Assembly: GCA_019247755.1 (NCBI GenBank)
Contig: JAFBAM010000276.1
Span: 1-9,578, forward strand
DNA from: Sphingomonas sp.
GTDB lineage: Bacteria; Pseudomonadota; Alphaproteobacteria; Sphingomonadales; Sphingomonadaceae
Length of the DNA stretch: 9,578 nt
Direction of reading: 5' to 3'
Of the stretch, positions 1 through 6,301 are shown in pieces. Both the position numbers and the translations under genes were made by a program. The notes beneath the pieces are model-generated. The model ran no database searches. It was not told the DNA's origin and was given only the letters and a program-made list of their open reading frames with translations. The first letter of the stretch is position 1; each line of letters opens with the position of its first letter.

Positions 1-2
1 TG

Positions 3-890
3 GCCGTCCTGAAAGTCGAGCACCTCCACGCTCATTTCGCTACGAACCCTGCTGTGGTCGCAATGCTCGTGAGAGCTCTAGGCGGTCCTCCGTTCACCCT
101 TAGCATCCACGGGTCTGAAGAGTTCGATGCGCCCGTCGCGCTGGCCCTCCCGGCGAAGATCGAGGCTGCGACGTTCGTCGCGGCCATTAGCAGCTTCACG
201 CGCAGCCAGCTGATGCGATGGAGCCGCCCGCACGATTGGGACAAGATAAAGGTCATTCGTTGCGGCGTTGACGAGGGATTCTTGGGAGCCGCTATCCAGC
301 CAGTGCCAGCAAGCTCAACCGAATTCGTGTGCGTAACTAGATTGCATTCAGGCAAGGGGCTTGCGCTGCTCATGGGGGCTTGCCAACGCATGCGCTCCGG
401 CGGCGAAAAATTCTCCCTGACCATAGTAGGCGACGGTGAATTCCGCGAGGAACTTGAAGGCGAGATCGATCGGCGAGGCCTCAGGGACATTGTGTCGCTA
501 GTCGGAACACGCACGTCGGCCGAGGTCCGTGATCATCTACTCGGTGCGAGGGCTTTCGTTCTCCCGAGCTTCGCGGAAGGATTGCCGGTGGTAATCATGG
601 AAGCGCTGGCCGTGGCGCGCCCTGTCATCGCCACATATGTCGGAGGCATCCCGGAGTTGGTCGATCACGAAAATGGCTGGCTGGTCCCGGCTGGATCAGA
701 GGATGCGCTGGTCGAGGCAATGACTGCGGCTCTGCATGCTTCGGCGGACGAGCTGCATGCCAAAGGCGCTGTGGGTAAGGAGCGAGTGCAGCGGCTGCAC
801 GATTCCGGGAAGAACGCGATAATGGTTGCGCAGGCGATTGCCTCTTGCCACCGGTCACTTGTGTTCGATGATGTGGAAACGGCCGCTTAG
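3..890 (+). CDS. Family-4 glycosyltransferase (GT4), 5'-truncated by window edge
   Basis: This should transfer a sugar from a nucleotide-sugar donor to a growing glycan at the cytoplasmic face of the membrane. The frame is open to the left edge, so the first codons seen are internal; 295 residues are visible and roughly the first 100 of the GT-B N-domain are missing. The early visible stretch HLHAHFA and the following SIHGSEEFD match the N-domain of GT4 enzymes of exopolysaccharide clusters. The C-domain is complete: the VTRLHSGKGL strand-loop with the donor-phosphate Lys, the IVGDGE strand, and the E-x7-E motif FAEGLPVVIME (about nt 570-602), followed by GGIPELV and NGWLVPAG. The GTG at 54 and ATG at 63 lie inside the conserved region and are unlikely to be the true start. 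Its last 36 bp overlap the end of a convergent glycosyltransferase gene. Donor and acceptor are unknown. Confidence 0.9.
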   Translation, partial: AVLKVEHLHAHFATNPAVVAMLVRALGGPPFTLSIHGSEEFDAPVALALPAKIEAATFVAAISSFTRSQLMRWSRPHDWDKIKVIRCGVDEGFLGAAIQPVPASSTEFVCVTRLHSGKGLALLMGACQRMRSGGEKFSLTIVGDGEFREELEGEIDRRGLRDIVSLVGTRTSAEVRDHLLGARAFVLPSFAEGLPVVIMEALAVARPVIATYVGGIPELVDHENGWLVPAGSEDALVEAMTAALHASADELHAKGAVGKERVQRLHDSGKNAIMVAQAIASCHRSLVFDDVETAA

Positions 891-1850
891 TCGATTGGAG
901 CAATAGCGTAGAATGCCCTGGAATGCCGCGAACTTGCTGTAGAGCATGAAGCGGGTCACCAACCGAGCGTCGGACCTGGAAAGACCGCTTGCCGCATAAT
1001 GCTTGAAGATGCGCCAGGCGAGCAGCACATAGCCGCCAAGCAATAATAGCGAGAGCCCGCGGGTCGGCCACAAGAGTGCAATAGTCACAAGGGGCAGCAC
1101 GAAGCCCCAAAAGAGCACGCTGCGTATTTCCCGTGCTCCGATGCCAGAGCCCGTGCCGCGATGGCGATCATAAAACTGCGCGATGCCATGCCCCTCGCGC
1201 ACGGCCCGCCTCCACCATTGTCCAAAGCTCAGCATGTTTGCATCGTGGACCGCCATGGGGACGTCGATGCGGAACAGAGTCCAGCCGGCAGCTCCCAGGC
1301 GGGCGGCAAGGTCCGGCTCCTCGCCGGCGATCACCTGTTGGTGAAATCCGCCGACTTCGCGGAAGGCCGATATTCGCGCAGCCATTATCCCGCCGAGCCG
1401 CATATCGTCGATGGGGCCCGCCGGCGCGCGCCACTCAATGGCGCACAACCGGTTGTAGACCGACCTCTCGGGAAATCTCTCGGCCAGGTGGCCGGTTACG
1501 ATCGCGCAGCGGGTATATTGTTTGAACGTGCCGATCGCGGCCGACGGAAACTCCGGTTCGAGAGTGCAGTCTCCGTCAAGAAACAGCACAAACTCGGTTC
1601 GAGGCCAGCGACTTAAGACCTCGTCAGTGCCCTCATTGCGCGCCCTGCCCGCTGAGAAAGGCCGGCTGGGATCGAGTTCGACGACTGGAACGCCGAGGCA
1701 CCCTGCTAAAGCTACGCTTCCATCGGTCGAGCCCGAATCCACGTAAACGGTCGGAATGCCAGCAGCCTGCACGGAGCGAAGTCCAAGCTCGAGCCGCTCG
1801 CCTTCGTTTCGACCGATAACCACCCCCGCGATGCTGGCCATGGCACCCAT
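855..1850 (-). CDS. Family-2 glycosyltransferase with C-terminal membrane segments
   Basis: This is a GT-A fold transferase of 331 residues, probably acting on a lipid-linked or membrane-associated acceptor. The N-terminus IAGVVIGRNEGERL is the nucleotide-binding strand typical of GT2. VDSGSTDGS (residues 38-45) follows, then the metal-binding DGD at 92-94 (FLDGDCTLEPE) and a catalytic acidic motif EEPD at 177-180. Hydrophobic stretches at about 243-260 and 265-280 suggest one or two membrane helices, so it is likely anchored in the inner membrane. The frame opens at GTG 1853; I chose ATG 1850 because GGGGCGAG lies 6 nt upstream. ATG 1841, giving MASIAGVV, is also possible. It is divergent from the downstream glycosyltransferase/deacetylase pair and converges on the GT4 gene with a 36-bp overlap. 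The sugar is not predictable. Confidence 0.88.
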   Translation of the reverse strand: MGAMASIAGVVIGRNEGERLELGLRSVQAAGIPTVYVDSGSTDGSVALAGCLGVPVVELDPSRPFSAGRARNEGTDEVLSRWPRTEFVLFLDGDCTLEPEFPSAAIGTFKQYTRCAIVTGHLAERFPERSVYNRLCAIEWRAPAGPIDDMRLGGIMAARISAFREVGGFHQQVIAGEEPDLAARLGAAGWTLFRIDVPMAVHDANMLSFGQWWRRAVREGHGIAQFYDRHRGTGSGIGAREIRSVLFWGFVLPLVTIALLWPTRGLSLLLLGGYVLLAWRIFKHYAASGLSRSDARLVTRFMLYSKFAAFQGILRYCSNRLSGRFHIIEHK

Positions 1851-1962
1851 CACAGGCTCGCCCCATTTTGCGACAATCGTTTCGCTCCCCGGCCCGCTGC
1901 GTTGTGGTCTATAGTTTATGATCTTAAGACCGACTTCGGGCCTATTATCCGAGCGAAAGTCA
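1851..1962. promoter_or_regulatory. Divergent intergenic region with candidate -10 boxes and an inverted repeat
   Basis: These 112 bp separate two oppositely transcribed glycosyltransferase genes and should carry both promoters. On the plus strand TATAGT (1910-1915) and TATTAT (1943-1948) each match the -10 consensus at five of six positions, but neither has a convincing -35 at 16-18 bp. The TATTAT box would give a leader of only about 8 nt before ATG 1963. An imperfect inverted repeat (GGTCTATAG at 1906-1914, CTTAAGACC at 1923-1931, 7 of 9 paired, 8-nt spacer) sits across the first candidate and could be an operator. I found no clear minus-strand promoter. The division of roles is inference. 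Confidence 0.35.
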
Positions 1963-2910
1963 ATGCGACTTGCAGTTGTGACGGTGAATTACTGCTGCGC
2001 CGCGGAACTCGTGCGTGGATCGAAAACCACAGCGGCCCAAATCGCTCAGTGCGGCGGAGAATGGTGGATCGTAGACAATAAGTCGCCGGATGATTCTGTA
2101 GCAGTCCTAACGAAGGCGATCGAATCTCTCCCAAATACGCACCTGATCGTGGCCGAGCGGAACGGCGGCTTCGGATACGGCAATAATCAAGTAATCAGGC
2201 GCGTCCTCTCCGGCGAAATCCAAGCGGAGTACATTTACTTCCTTAATCCGGACGCGATCCCCGAGCCCTCGGCGATTTCCCAGATGGTTTCATACCTCGA
2301 CGAGCACTCCGAAGTCGGCGTTGTGGGATCTGGACTGATCAACGAAGACGGCAGTCATACCTGCTCCATGTTCAGGTTCCCCTCCTTTTGGAGTGAGATC
2401 GAAGCCGCCTTGGCATTACGTCCCGTGTCATGGATCCTCCGCAACTTCAGACAGTCCCTAGGCGAGTTAGCCCGCCCCGGGCCCGTAGATTGGGTCGCCG
2501 GCACCTCGTTCATGGTCAGAACTGAGGTGCTTAAGGCAGTAGGGGGATTCGACGAGGACTTCTTCCTCTATTGGGAGGAAGTAGAGCTGTGCCACCGAAT
2601 CCGGGAAGCCGGGTTTGTGATACATGGGCTGCCTAGCGCGAAGGTTCGCCACCTCGCCGGCGCTTCTACTGGCATGCATCGAGCGGATCGACGGATCCCA
2701 TCCTATTGGCACCACTCGCGTGAGCTATATTATCGTAAGACCCGTGGGGGCGACTCCCTTCCGGTGCTTAACTTGGCGACAGGAATTTGCCTCGGCGTGC
2801 GGCGCGCTATCGACCTCCTAAAGGGCTCGAGGACGCACACTCCTGGCTTCCTGCGGGATCACCTCAATCACTCGATTGAGAGCTATCGCGGCAGGATCAG
2901 CCGGCAATGA
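1963..2910 (+). CDS. Family-2 glycosyltransferase, rhamnosyltransferase-like (WbbL/RfbN type)
   Basis: This is a cytoplasmic GT-A enzyme of 315 residues with the layout of the WbbL-type family-2 transferases, many of which transfer rhamnose to O-antigen or exopolysaccharide intermediates. The motifs in order are VVTVNY at the N-terminus; VDNKSPDDS at 37-45; the ERNGGFGYGNN loop at 65-75; NPDA at 95-98 as the DxD-like metal site; WVAGTSFMVR at 177-186, with VGGFDEDFFLYWEEVELCHR following to supply the catalytic ED motif; and a late His at 230. The frame is open from ATG 1918, but I place the start at ATG 1963 because MRLAVVTVNY is the usual N-terminus and the 15 earlier residues look non-conserved. 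Neither start has a strong ribosome binding site. Its stop overlaps the next start (ATGA, 2907-2910). The actual sugar is unproven. Confidence 0.87.
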   Translation: MRLAVVTVNYCCAAELVRGSKTTAAQIAQCGGEWWIVDNKSPDDSVAVLTKAIESLPNTHLIVAERNGGFGYGNNQVIRRVLSGEIQAEYIYFLNPDAIPEPSAISQMVSYLDEHSEVGVVGSGLINEDGSHTCSMFRFPSFWSEIEAALALRPVSWILRNFRQSLGELARPGPVDWVAGTSFMVRTEVLKAVGGFDEDFFLYWEEVELCHRIREAGFVIHGLPSAKVRHLAGASTGMHRADRRIPSYWHHSRELYYRKTRGGDSLPVLNLATGICLGVRRAIDLLKGSRTHTPGFLRDHLNHSIESYRGRISRQ

Positions 2911-4367
2911 ATCCTGACAGTCTCATTGTCGCTCGCCCGCACTTCCGGCAGCGAGGAAAGGACCTCTACTTCTTCCTCTCAGATCGGATTTATCATTCGC
3001 TCAAACCCGGCGAGGCGCGGGTCTGGGAAGAACTCCAGAGCGCCCCCCGCTCCTTGAAGGACTTGGGCGACGAGGCTGCTGTAGAGTCCTTGGCCGCATC
3101 CAAGGCCGTGGAGGTTATCGAGCCCACGGCAAGAACGAACCGTCGCCGAATCCTAGTCGTTGAACCCCATTGCGACGATGCAGCGCTCTCCATTGGCGCG
3201 ACAATGTGGAAGATGCGTAACGAGGTTGAATTCGATCTCCTAACGATGGCGAGCCGGAGCAATTACACGTCCGCCTTTCAACTCCATCGCGACTATTTCA
3301 ATCGTGCCGATATAACCCGCATGCGCACGGTCGAAGGTGAACTCTTCGTACGGCATTTAGGTGGCAGCTATCATTGTGCCGGAATGCCGGAGGCGACGCT
3401 TCGTTATGAAGACAGCGACTGGACCCTCGATTTCTTCAAATCCCACGAGGTTCCGGTCGCCATTTCCAACAATCGCAGAGGCCAGCCCGAACTGCTGGAA
3501 ACCTGGACGGCGCGATTGAGGGAGTTTCTGAAGCGCGCAGCTTATGATGAGCTTTGGCTTCCCTTAGGTGCCGGTACACATTCGGACCACGACTTGGCTC
3601 GAAACGCCGGGCTTGAAGCCGTCGCAGAAATGCGTCCTCCAGCAGTAATCCGCCTTTACGAAGACGTTCCATACGGCGGGGACTTCCCGGAGCACTCCGA
3701 TCGCATTTTGGGCAACTTGGAAAAAGGCGGCGCGGATCTCGCTCCTTGGCATCAGGACGTAACAGACGATCTTGAAAAAAAGCTCGATCTACTGACGATC
3801 TTCGCCTCTCAATTCAAAGTGAGCGCGATCAAACGGGGGGTAACTCGCGGCACCCCGGGAGATTCCTCCGAAAGGATCGTCGAGCGTTTTTGGACCGTCG
3901 AAGGGCTGCCTGACGAACTACCCAAGGATGAGATTTGGTTCGGCGCGCCGAGCGTCGACGATGTCGCCTCGAAGTTGCGAGAGTTCAGCAAGCAATCGAC
4001 GAAGTCTAAGCGCGTGGCAATCTTCGCAATCAGCGCCTCCGGCCGTTGGTCGGAGGACTTGCGGTCCTTGAGGGGAATGTTCCCGACGGCGAAGGTTATT
4101 GTCTATGCGGGTCCAAGAATCTGCGCAGAATTCAAGGCTCTCGTAGACGCCAACACGGAACTGCATTGTGTCGGCGGCACGCCCGGAAGTTGGATGATGG
4201 CGGCGCTTCGGGAGGCGGCAACGAGCCACCGTATCGTGATCAGTGGTGATGCTATCGGCAAAGCCCGGCTTCTAACGAAAGTCTGGCCGGTGGGACGCAA
4301 GATTGTGGTTCAAGAGATGGATCATCTGATTCAAGCCGTCGAGAAATGGTCAACTCAAGCAGAGTGA
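2907..4367 (+). CDS. PIG-L (LmbE-like) deacetylase with N- and C-terminal extra domains
   Basis: A zinc-dependent N-acetyl-sugar deacetylase domain occupies the middle of this 486-residue protein (about 80-330). It shows the metal/catalytic motif PHCDD (87-91) after the strand RRILVVE, the second metal motif HSDH (225-228), YEDVPY at 251-256, and the helix KLDLLTIFASQF at 292-303. Usual single-domain members are about 220-300 residues, so this one is long. Residues 1-75 resemble a small winged-helix (PqqD-like) module by pattern: YFFLSDRIYHSLKPGEARVW, then RSLKDL, then a short helix and strand. Residues 367-486 look alpha/beta (KRVAIFAISASG, AKVIVYAG, HRIVISGDA, RKIVVQE) and I do not recognise them. 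AGGA at 2893-2896 is a plausible ribosome site, and the ATGA overlap couples it to the upstream glycosyltransferase. It probably removes N-acetyl groups from a glycan intermediate; this role is inference from family and context. Confidence 0.85.
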   Translation: MNPDSLIVARPHFRQRGKDLYFFLSDRIYHSLKPGEARVWEELQSAPRSLKDLGDEAAVESLAASKAVEVIEPTARTNRRRILVVEPHCDDAALSIGATMWKMRNEVEFDLLTMASRSNYTSAFQLHRDYFNRADITRMRTVEGELFVRHLGGSYHCAGMPEATLRYEDSDWTLDFFKSHEVPVAISNNRRGQPELLETWTARLREFLKRAAYDELWLPLGAGTHSDHDLARNAGLEAVAEMRPPAVIRLYEDVPYGGDFPEHSDRILGNLEKGGADLAPWHQDVTDDLEKKLDLLTIFASQFKVSAIKRGVTRGTPGDSSERIVERFWTVEGLPDELPKDEIWFGAPSVDDVASKLREFSKQSTKSKRVAIFAISASGRWSEDLRSLRGMFPTAKVIVYAGPRICAEFKALVDANTELHCVGGTPGSWMMAALREAATSHRIVISGDAIGKARLLTKVWPVGRKIVVQEMDHLIQAVEKWSTQAE

Positions 4368-4396
4368 GGCGTCTCAATTTTGGAGACTCGTGACTC
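4362..4396 (+). terminator. Imperfect hairpin at the end of the deacetylase gene
   Basis: GTCTC (4371-4375) and GAGAC (4383-4387) form a five-base-pair stem around a 7-nt loop. The arms extend imperfectly outward to 4362 and 4396, pairing 11 of 14 positions and covering the deacetylase stop codon. No run of T follows, so it is at best a weak intrinsic terminator, or it could protect the 3' end of the mRNA. It sits between the deacetylase and a separate promoter for the next gene. Confidence 0.3.
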
Positions 4397-4412
4397 GCCT
4401 TCTTGGTTCGAC

Positions 4413-4440
4413 TTGGCTTGAGCCGAGGCCCCTGTAGAAT
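4413..4440 (+). promoter_or_regulatory. Candidate sigma-70-type promoter for the oxygenase gene
   Basis: TTGGCT (4413-4418, four of six to the -35 consensus) and TAGAAT (4435-4440, five of six to the -10 consensus) are separated by 16 bp. The predicted transcription start, about 4447, is only a few bases before ATG 4450, or about 12 nt before ATG 4459. No purine-rich ribosome site precedes either ATG, which fits a leaderless or nearly leaderless message. This suggests the oxygenase gene is transcribed on its own and not only by read-through. Confidence 0.4.
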
Positions 4441-4449
4441 GAACGGCAT

Positions 4450-5277
4450 ATGTTGCACATGAAGCCGGTTGGCGGCTATCTAGCCCTCGACGCCGAAGAA
4501 TGCCGTGAACTCGGTCGTTCGCTTGCGGAGCGTTACCGGAGCGCAGACCCGTTCCCGCATATCGTAATCGACGATTTTCTTGAGCCAGCAGTGTTGAAAG
4601 CAGTCCTTGCCGACTTCCCGTCGAACGAGAGCAAGCAATATTTCAATCGGGATCAGGAGCGGTTGAAATACCAATTCCAGCCGCACGAGGTCTCGTCGGG
4701 CTTGGTGCGAAACCTGTTTGCCGAGCTGAACAGCCAAGCCTTCCTTGGCTTTCTGGAGGAAATGACGGGCATCGAGGGTCTTATTTCGGACCCCTATTTC
4801 GAGGGCGGCGGACTGCATGAGACCAAGCGCGGTGGCCATTTAGGGGTGCACGCCGATTTCAACGTTCATGAGCAGCTGAAAGTCGAGCGTCGGCTCAACC
4901 TGCTGATCTACCTCAATGAGGAATGGAACGAGGGATACGGAGGACAGCTCGAACTCTGGAAGAAGGACATGAGCGCGTGCGCCGAGCGCGTCAGCCCGGT
5001 GTTCGGTCGGGCCGTCATCTTCAGCACAGCGCTGGACAGCTTCCACGGGCATCCCGATCCGCTCAATTGCCCGCCTGAGCGATCGCGTCGATCGATCGCG
5101 ACTTATTATTATACCGCAGCAGAGGACGGCGTCGCGCTGCTTCCCAAACGAACCACGAACTTCCAACCCCGGCCCGGTACCGGTGATCAGCGGGATTGGC
5201 AGATCCGACGCTTCCACTTCGTCAACGACTGGGTGCCGCCGAAGCTTCAGCGGCTGGCTCACCGGATCCTGGGATAA
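4450..5277 (+). CDS. 2-oxoglutarate/Fe(II)-dependent oxygenase, prolyl-4-hydroxylase-like
   Basis: This is a cytoplasmic dioxygenase of 275 residues that should hydroxylate its substrate using 2-oxoglutarate, Fe(II) and oxygen. The N-terminal PFPHIVIDDFLEP (34-46) is the typical opening of this family (COG3751/SM-20-like). The double-stranded beta-helix core shows HADF with His134 and Asp136 as two iron ligands; RLNLLIYLNEEWNEGYGGQLELW at 148-170; the distal iron ligand His199 in FHGHP; and the 2-oxoglutarate-binding Arg in RRS (213-215). All expected ligands are present, so it should be active. The start is either ATG 4450 or ATG 4459; no ribosome site decides it. It ends 4 bp before the convergent virB11 stop. 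Next to glycosyltransferases and a deacetylase it may modify a glycan, lipid or peptide, but the substrate is unknown. The family call is firm, the pathway role is not. Confidence 0.88.
   Translation: MLHMKPVGGYLALDAEECRELGRSLAERYRSADPFPHIVIDDFLEPAVLKAVLADFPSNESKQYFNRDQERLKYQFQPHEVSSGLVRNLFAELNSQAFLGFLEEMTGIEGLISDPYFEGGGLHETKRGGHLGVHADFNVHEQLKVERRLNLLIYLNEEWNEGYGGQLELWKKDMSACAERVSPVFGRAVIFSTALDSFHGHPDPLNCPPERSRRSIATYYYTAAEDGVALLPKRTTNFQPRPGTGDQRDWQIRRFHFVNDWVPPKLQRLAHRILG
5235..5254 (-). terminator. GC-rich palindrome just downstream of virB11 (possible transcript end)
   Basis: A 20-bp near-palindrome centred on AAGCTT, with arms GCCGC/GCGGC and one mismatched pair, can form a hairpin with seven of eight pairs and an AGCT tetraloop. 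It lies inside the 3' end of the oxygenase gene and starts 28 nt beyond the virB11 stop on the minus strand. Being symmetrical it would fold in transcripts from either direction. No T-run follows on either strand, so intrinsic termination is uncertain. Confidence 0.25.
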
Positions 5278-5281
5278 CTAG

Positions 5282-6301
5282 CTAAGCGGCCCGCGTCAGG
5301 ATTTGGCGCGCGACGAGCTGCGCGGCCGAAGACTCCGGCGCAAGCTGCTCGATCGCGACGATCTTGCGCTGCGCGCCCTCGCGTCCAAGCTGAACCACGA
5401 CGTCGATTACCGACCTGGCATAATCGATCGTCTCGCTGCGCGAGAGACCGAGACCGGACTGCATTACCATGAGCGCGAGTTGCTCGAGCGCACCGCTAGT
5501 CGAATTGGCGTGAATGGTGCTGAACGAGCCAGGGTGACCCGTATTGACTGCGCGAAGGAAGCTGACCGCTTCCTTGCCGCGAAGTTCACCAAGCAAGATT
5601 CGGTCAGGACGAAGCCGCAGGGCGGCCTGAAGCAGGTCGTCGGTATTGATCAAGGCTTCGCCGAGTTCGCCCTTCACGGCGATCAGGCCAAGGTCGTTGG
5701 GCCCGTGCAACTGCACCTCGGCGGTGTCCTCAACCACGATCATGCGCTCTTCGGCCGGGACTTCTCGCATCAGGGCGTTGAGGAATGTCGTCTTGCCGGT
5801 CGACGTTCCGCCGCTGATGAGGATCGTTTTACGATCCATTACGGCCTGACGCAGGAATCCGATCGGATCTTCCTCGGGCGAGCTCTGCGCCGCCTTCTGA
5901 ACCGGCTTCAGCGGACCGGAGGCGTAGGCGTCGAGCGGCAGGTCGAGCAGGCAATGGCGACGGATCGCCAGCGCCCAGTGGGCGCGCGTCGCCGTCGGCG
6001 CCACGAACTGCACGCGCGCTCCGTTAGGAAGCATCGCAGCGAGAAGCGGGCGTTCGCGGTTGATGCCCTGATTGCTCACACGGGCGACCTGCTCTGCGAG
6101 CCGCTGGAGCAGCGAATCGTCAACCTTGGGCGCATCGTGGCGGGTCATCCGGCCACGCTGCTCGATCCAGACCTCGCCGGGCCGGTTGACCAGCAGCTCC
6201 GTTACGTCCGCCTGGTCCAGCCATCCGCGGAACGGCTCGAGATACGCCTCGAGGAACGGGTCGACGCCATCTGGCGCGGGAAGCTGTGCTTCCTCACTCA
6301 T
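5282..6301 (-). CDS. virB11: Type IV secretion ATPase VirB11
   Basis: This is a hexameric traffic ATPase at the cytoplasmic face of the type IV secretion channel, which powers pilus assembly and substrate transfer. It has 339 residues, close to the 343 of Agrobacterium VirB11. The N-terminal domain contains VTELLVNRPGEVWIEQRG. The C-terminal RecA-like domain has Walker A GGTSTGKT (164-171), the Asp box VVEDTAEVQL (189-198), Walker B RILLGELRG (234-242) and the His box TGHPGSFSTIHANS (254-267). All catalytic boxes look intact. Its ATG overlaps the virB10 stop as ATGA (6298-6301), indicating translational coupling as the last gene of the virB6-9-10-11 run. CpaF or PilT-type ATPases share these boxes, but the adjacent virB10 and virB9 settle the assignment. 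Confidence 0.96.
   Translation of the reverse strand: MSEEAQLPAPDGVDPFLEAYLEPFRGWLDQADVTELLVNRPGEVWIEQRGRMTRHDAPKVDDSLLQRLAEQVARVSNQGINRERPLLAAMLPNGARVQFVAPTATRAHWALAIRRHCLLDLPLDAYASGPLKPVQKAAQSSPEEDPIGFLRQAVMDRKTILISGGTSTGKTTFLNALMREVPAEERMIVVEDTAEVQLHGPNDLGLIAVKGELGEALINTDDLLQAALRLRPDRILLGELRGKEAVSFLRAVNTGHPGSFSTIHANSTSGALEQLALMVMQSGLGLSRSETIDYARSVIDVVVQLGREGAQRKIVAIEQLAPESSAAQLVARQILTRAA

Noticed and set aside
54..62. GTG 54 as the true start of the GT4 gene
   Set aside because: The frame is open to the left edge and the upstream codons encode the conserved HAHFA region of GT4 proteins, so the gene starts outside the window.
1918..1962. Earlier in-frame ATG (1918) for the rhamnosyltransferase-like gene
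   Set aside because: The extra 15 residues lack family resemblance, the ATG has no ribosome site, and it lies inside the inverted repeat and next to the candidate -10 box. ATG 1963 gives the standard MRLAVVTVNY start.
5282..6301. CpaF/PilT-type pilus ATPase instead of VirB11
   Set aside because: The Walker and His boxes are shared, but length, N-terminal domain and the overlapping virB10 and virB9 genes fit VirB11.
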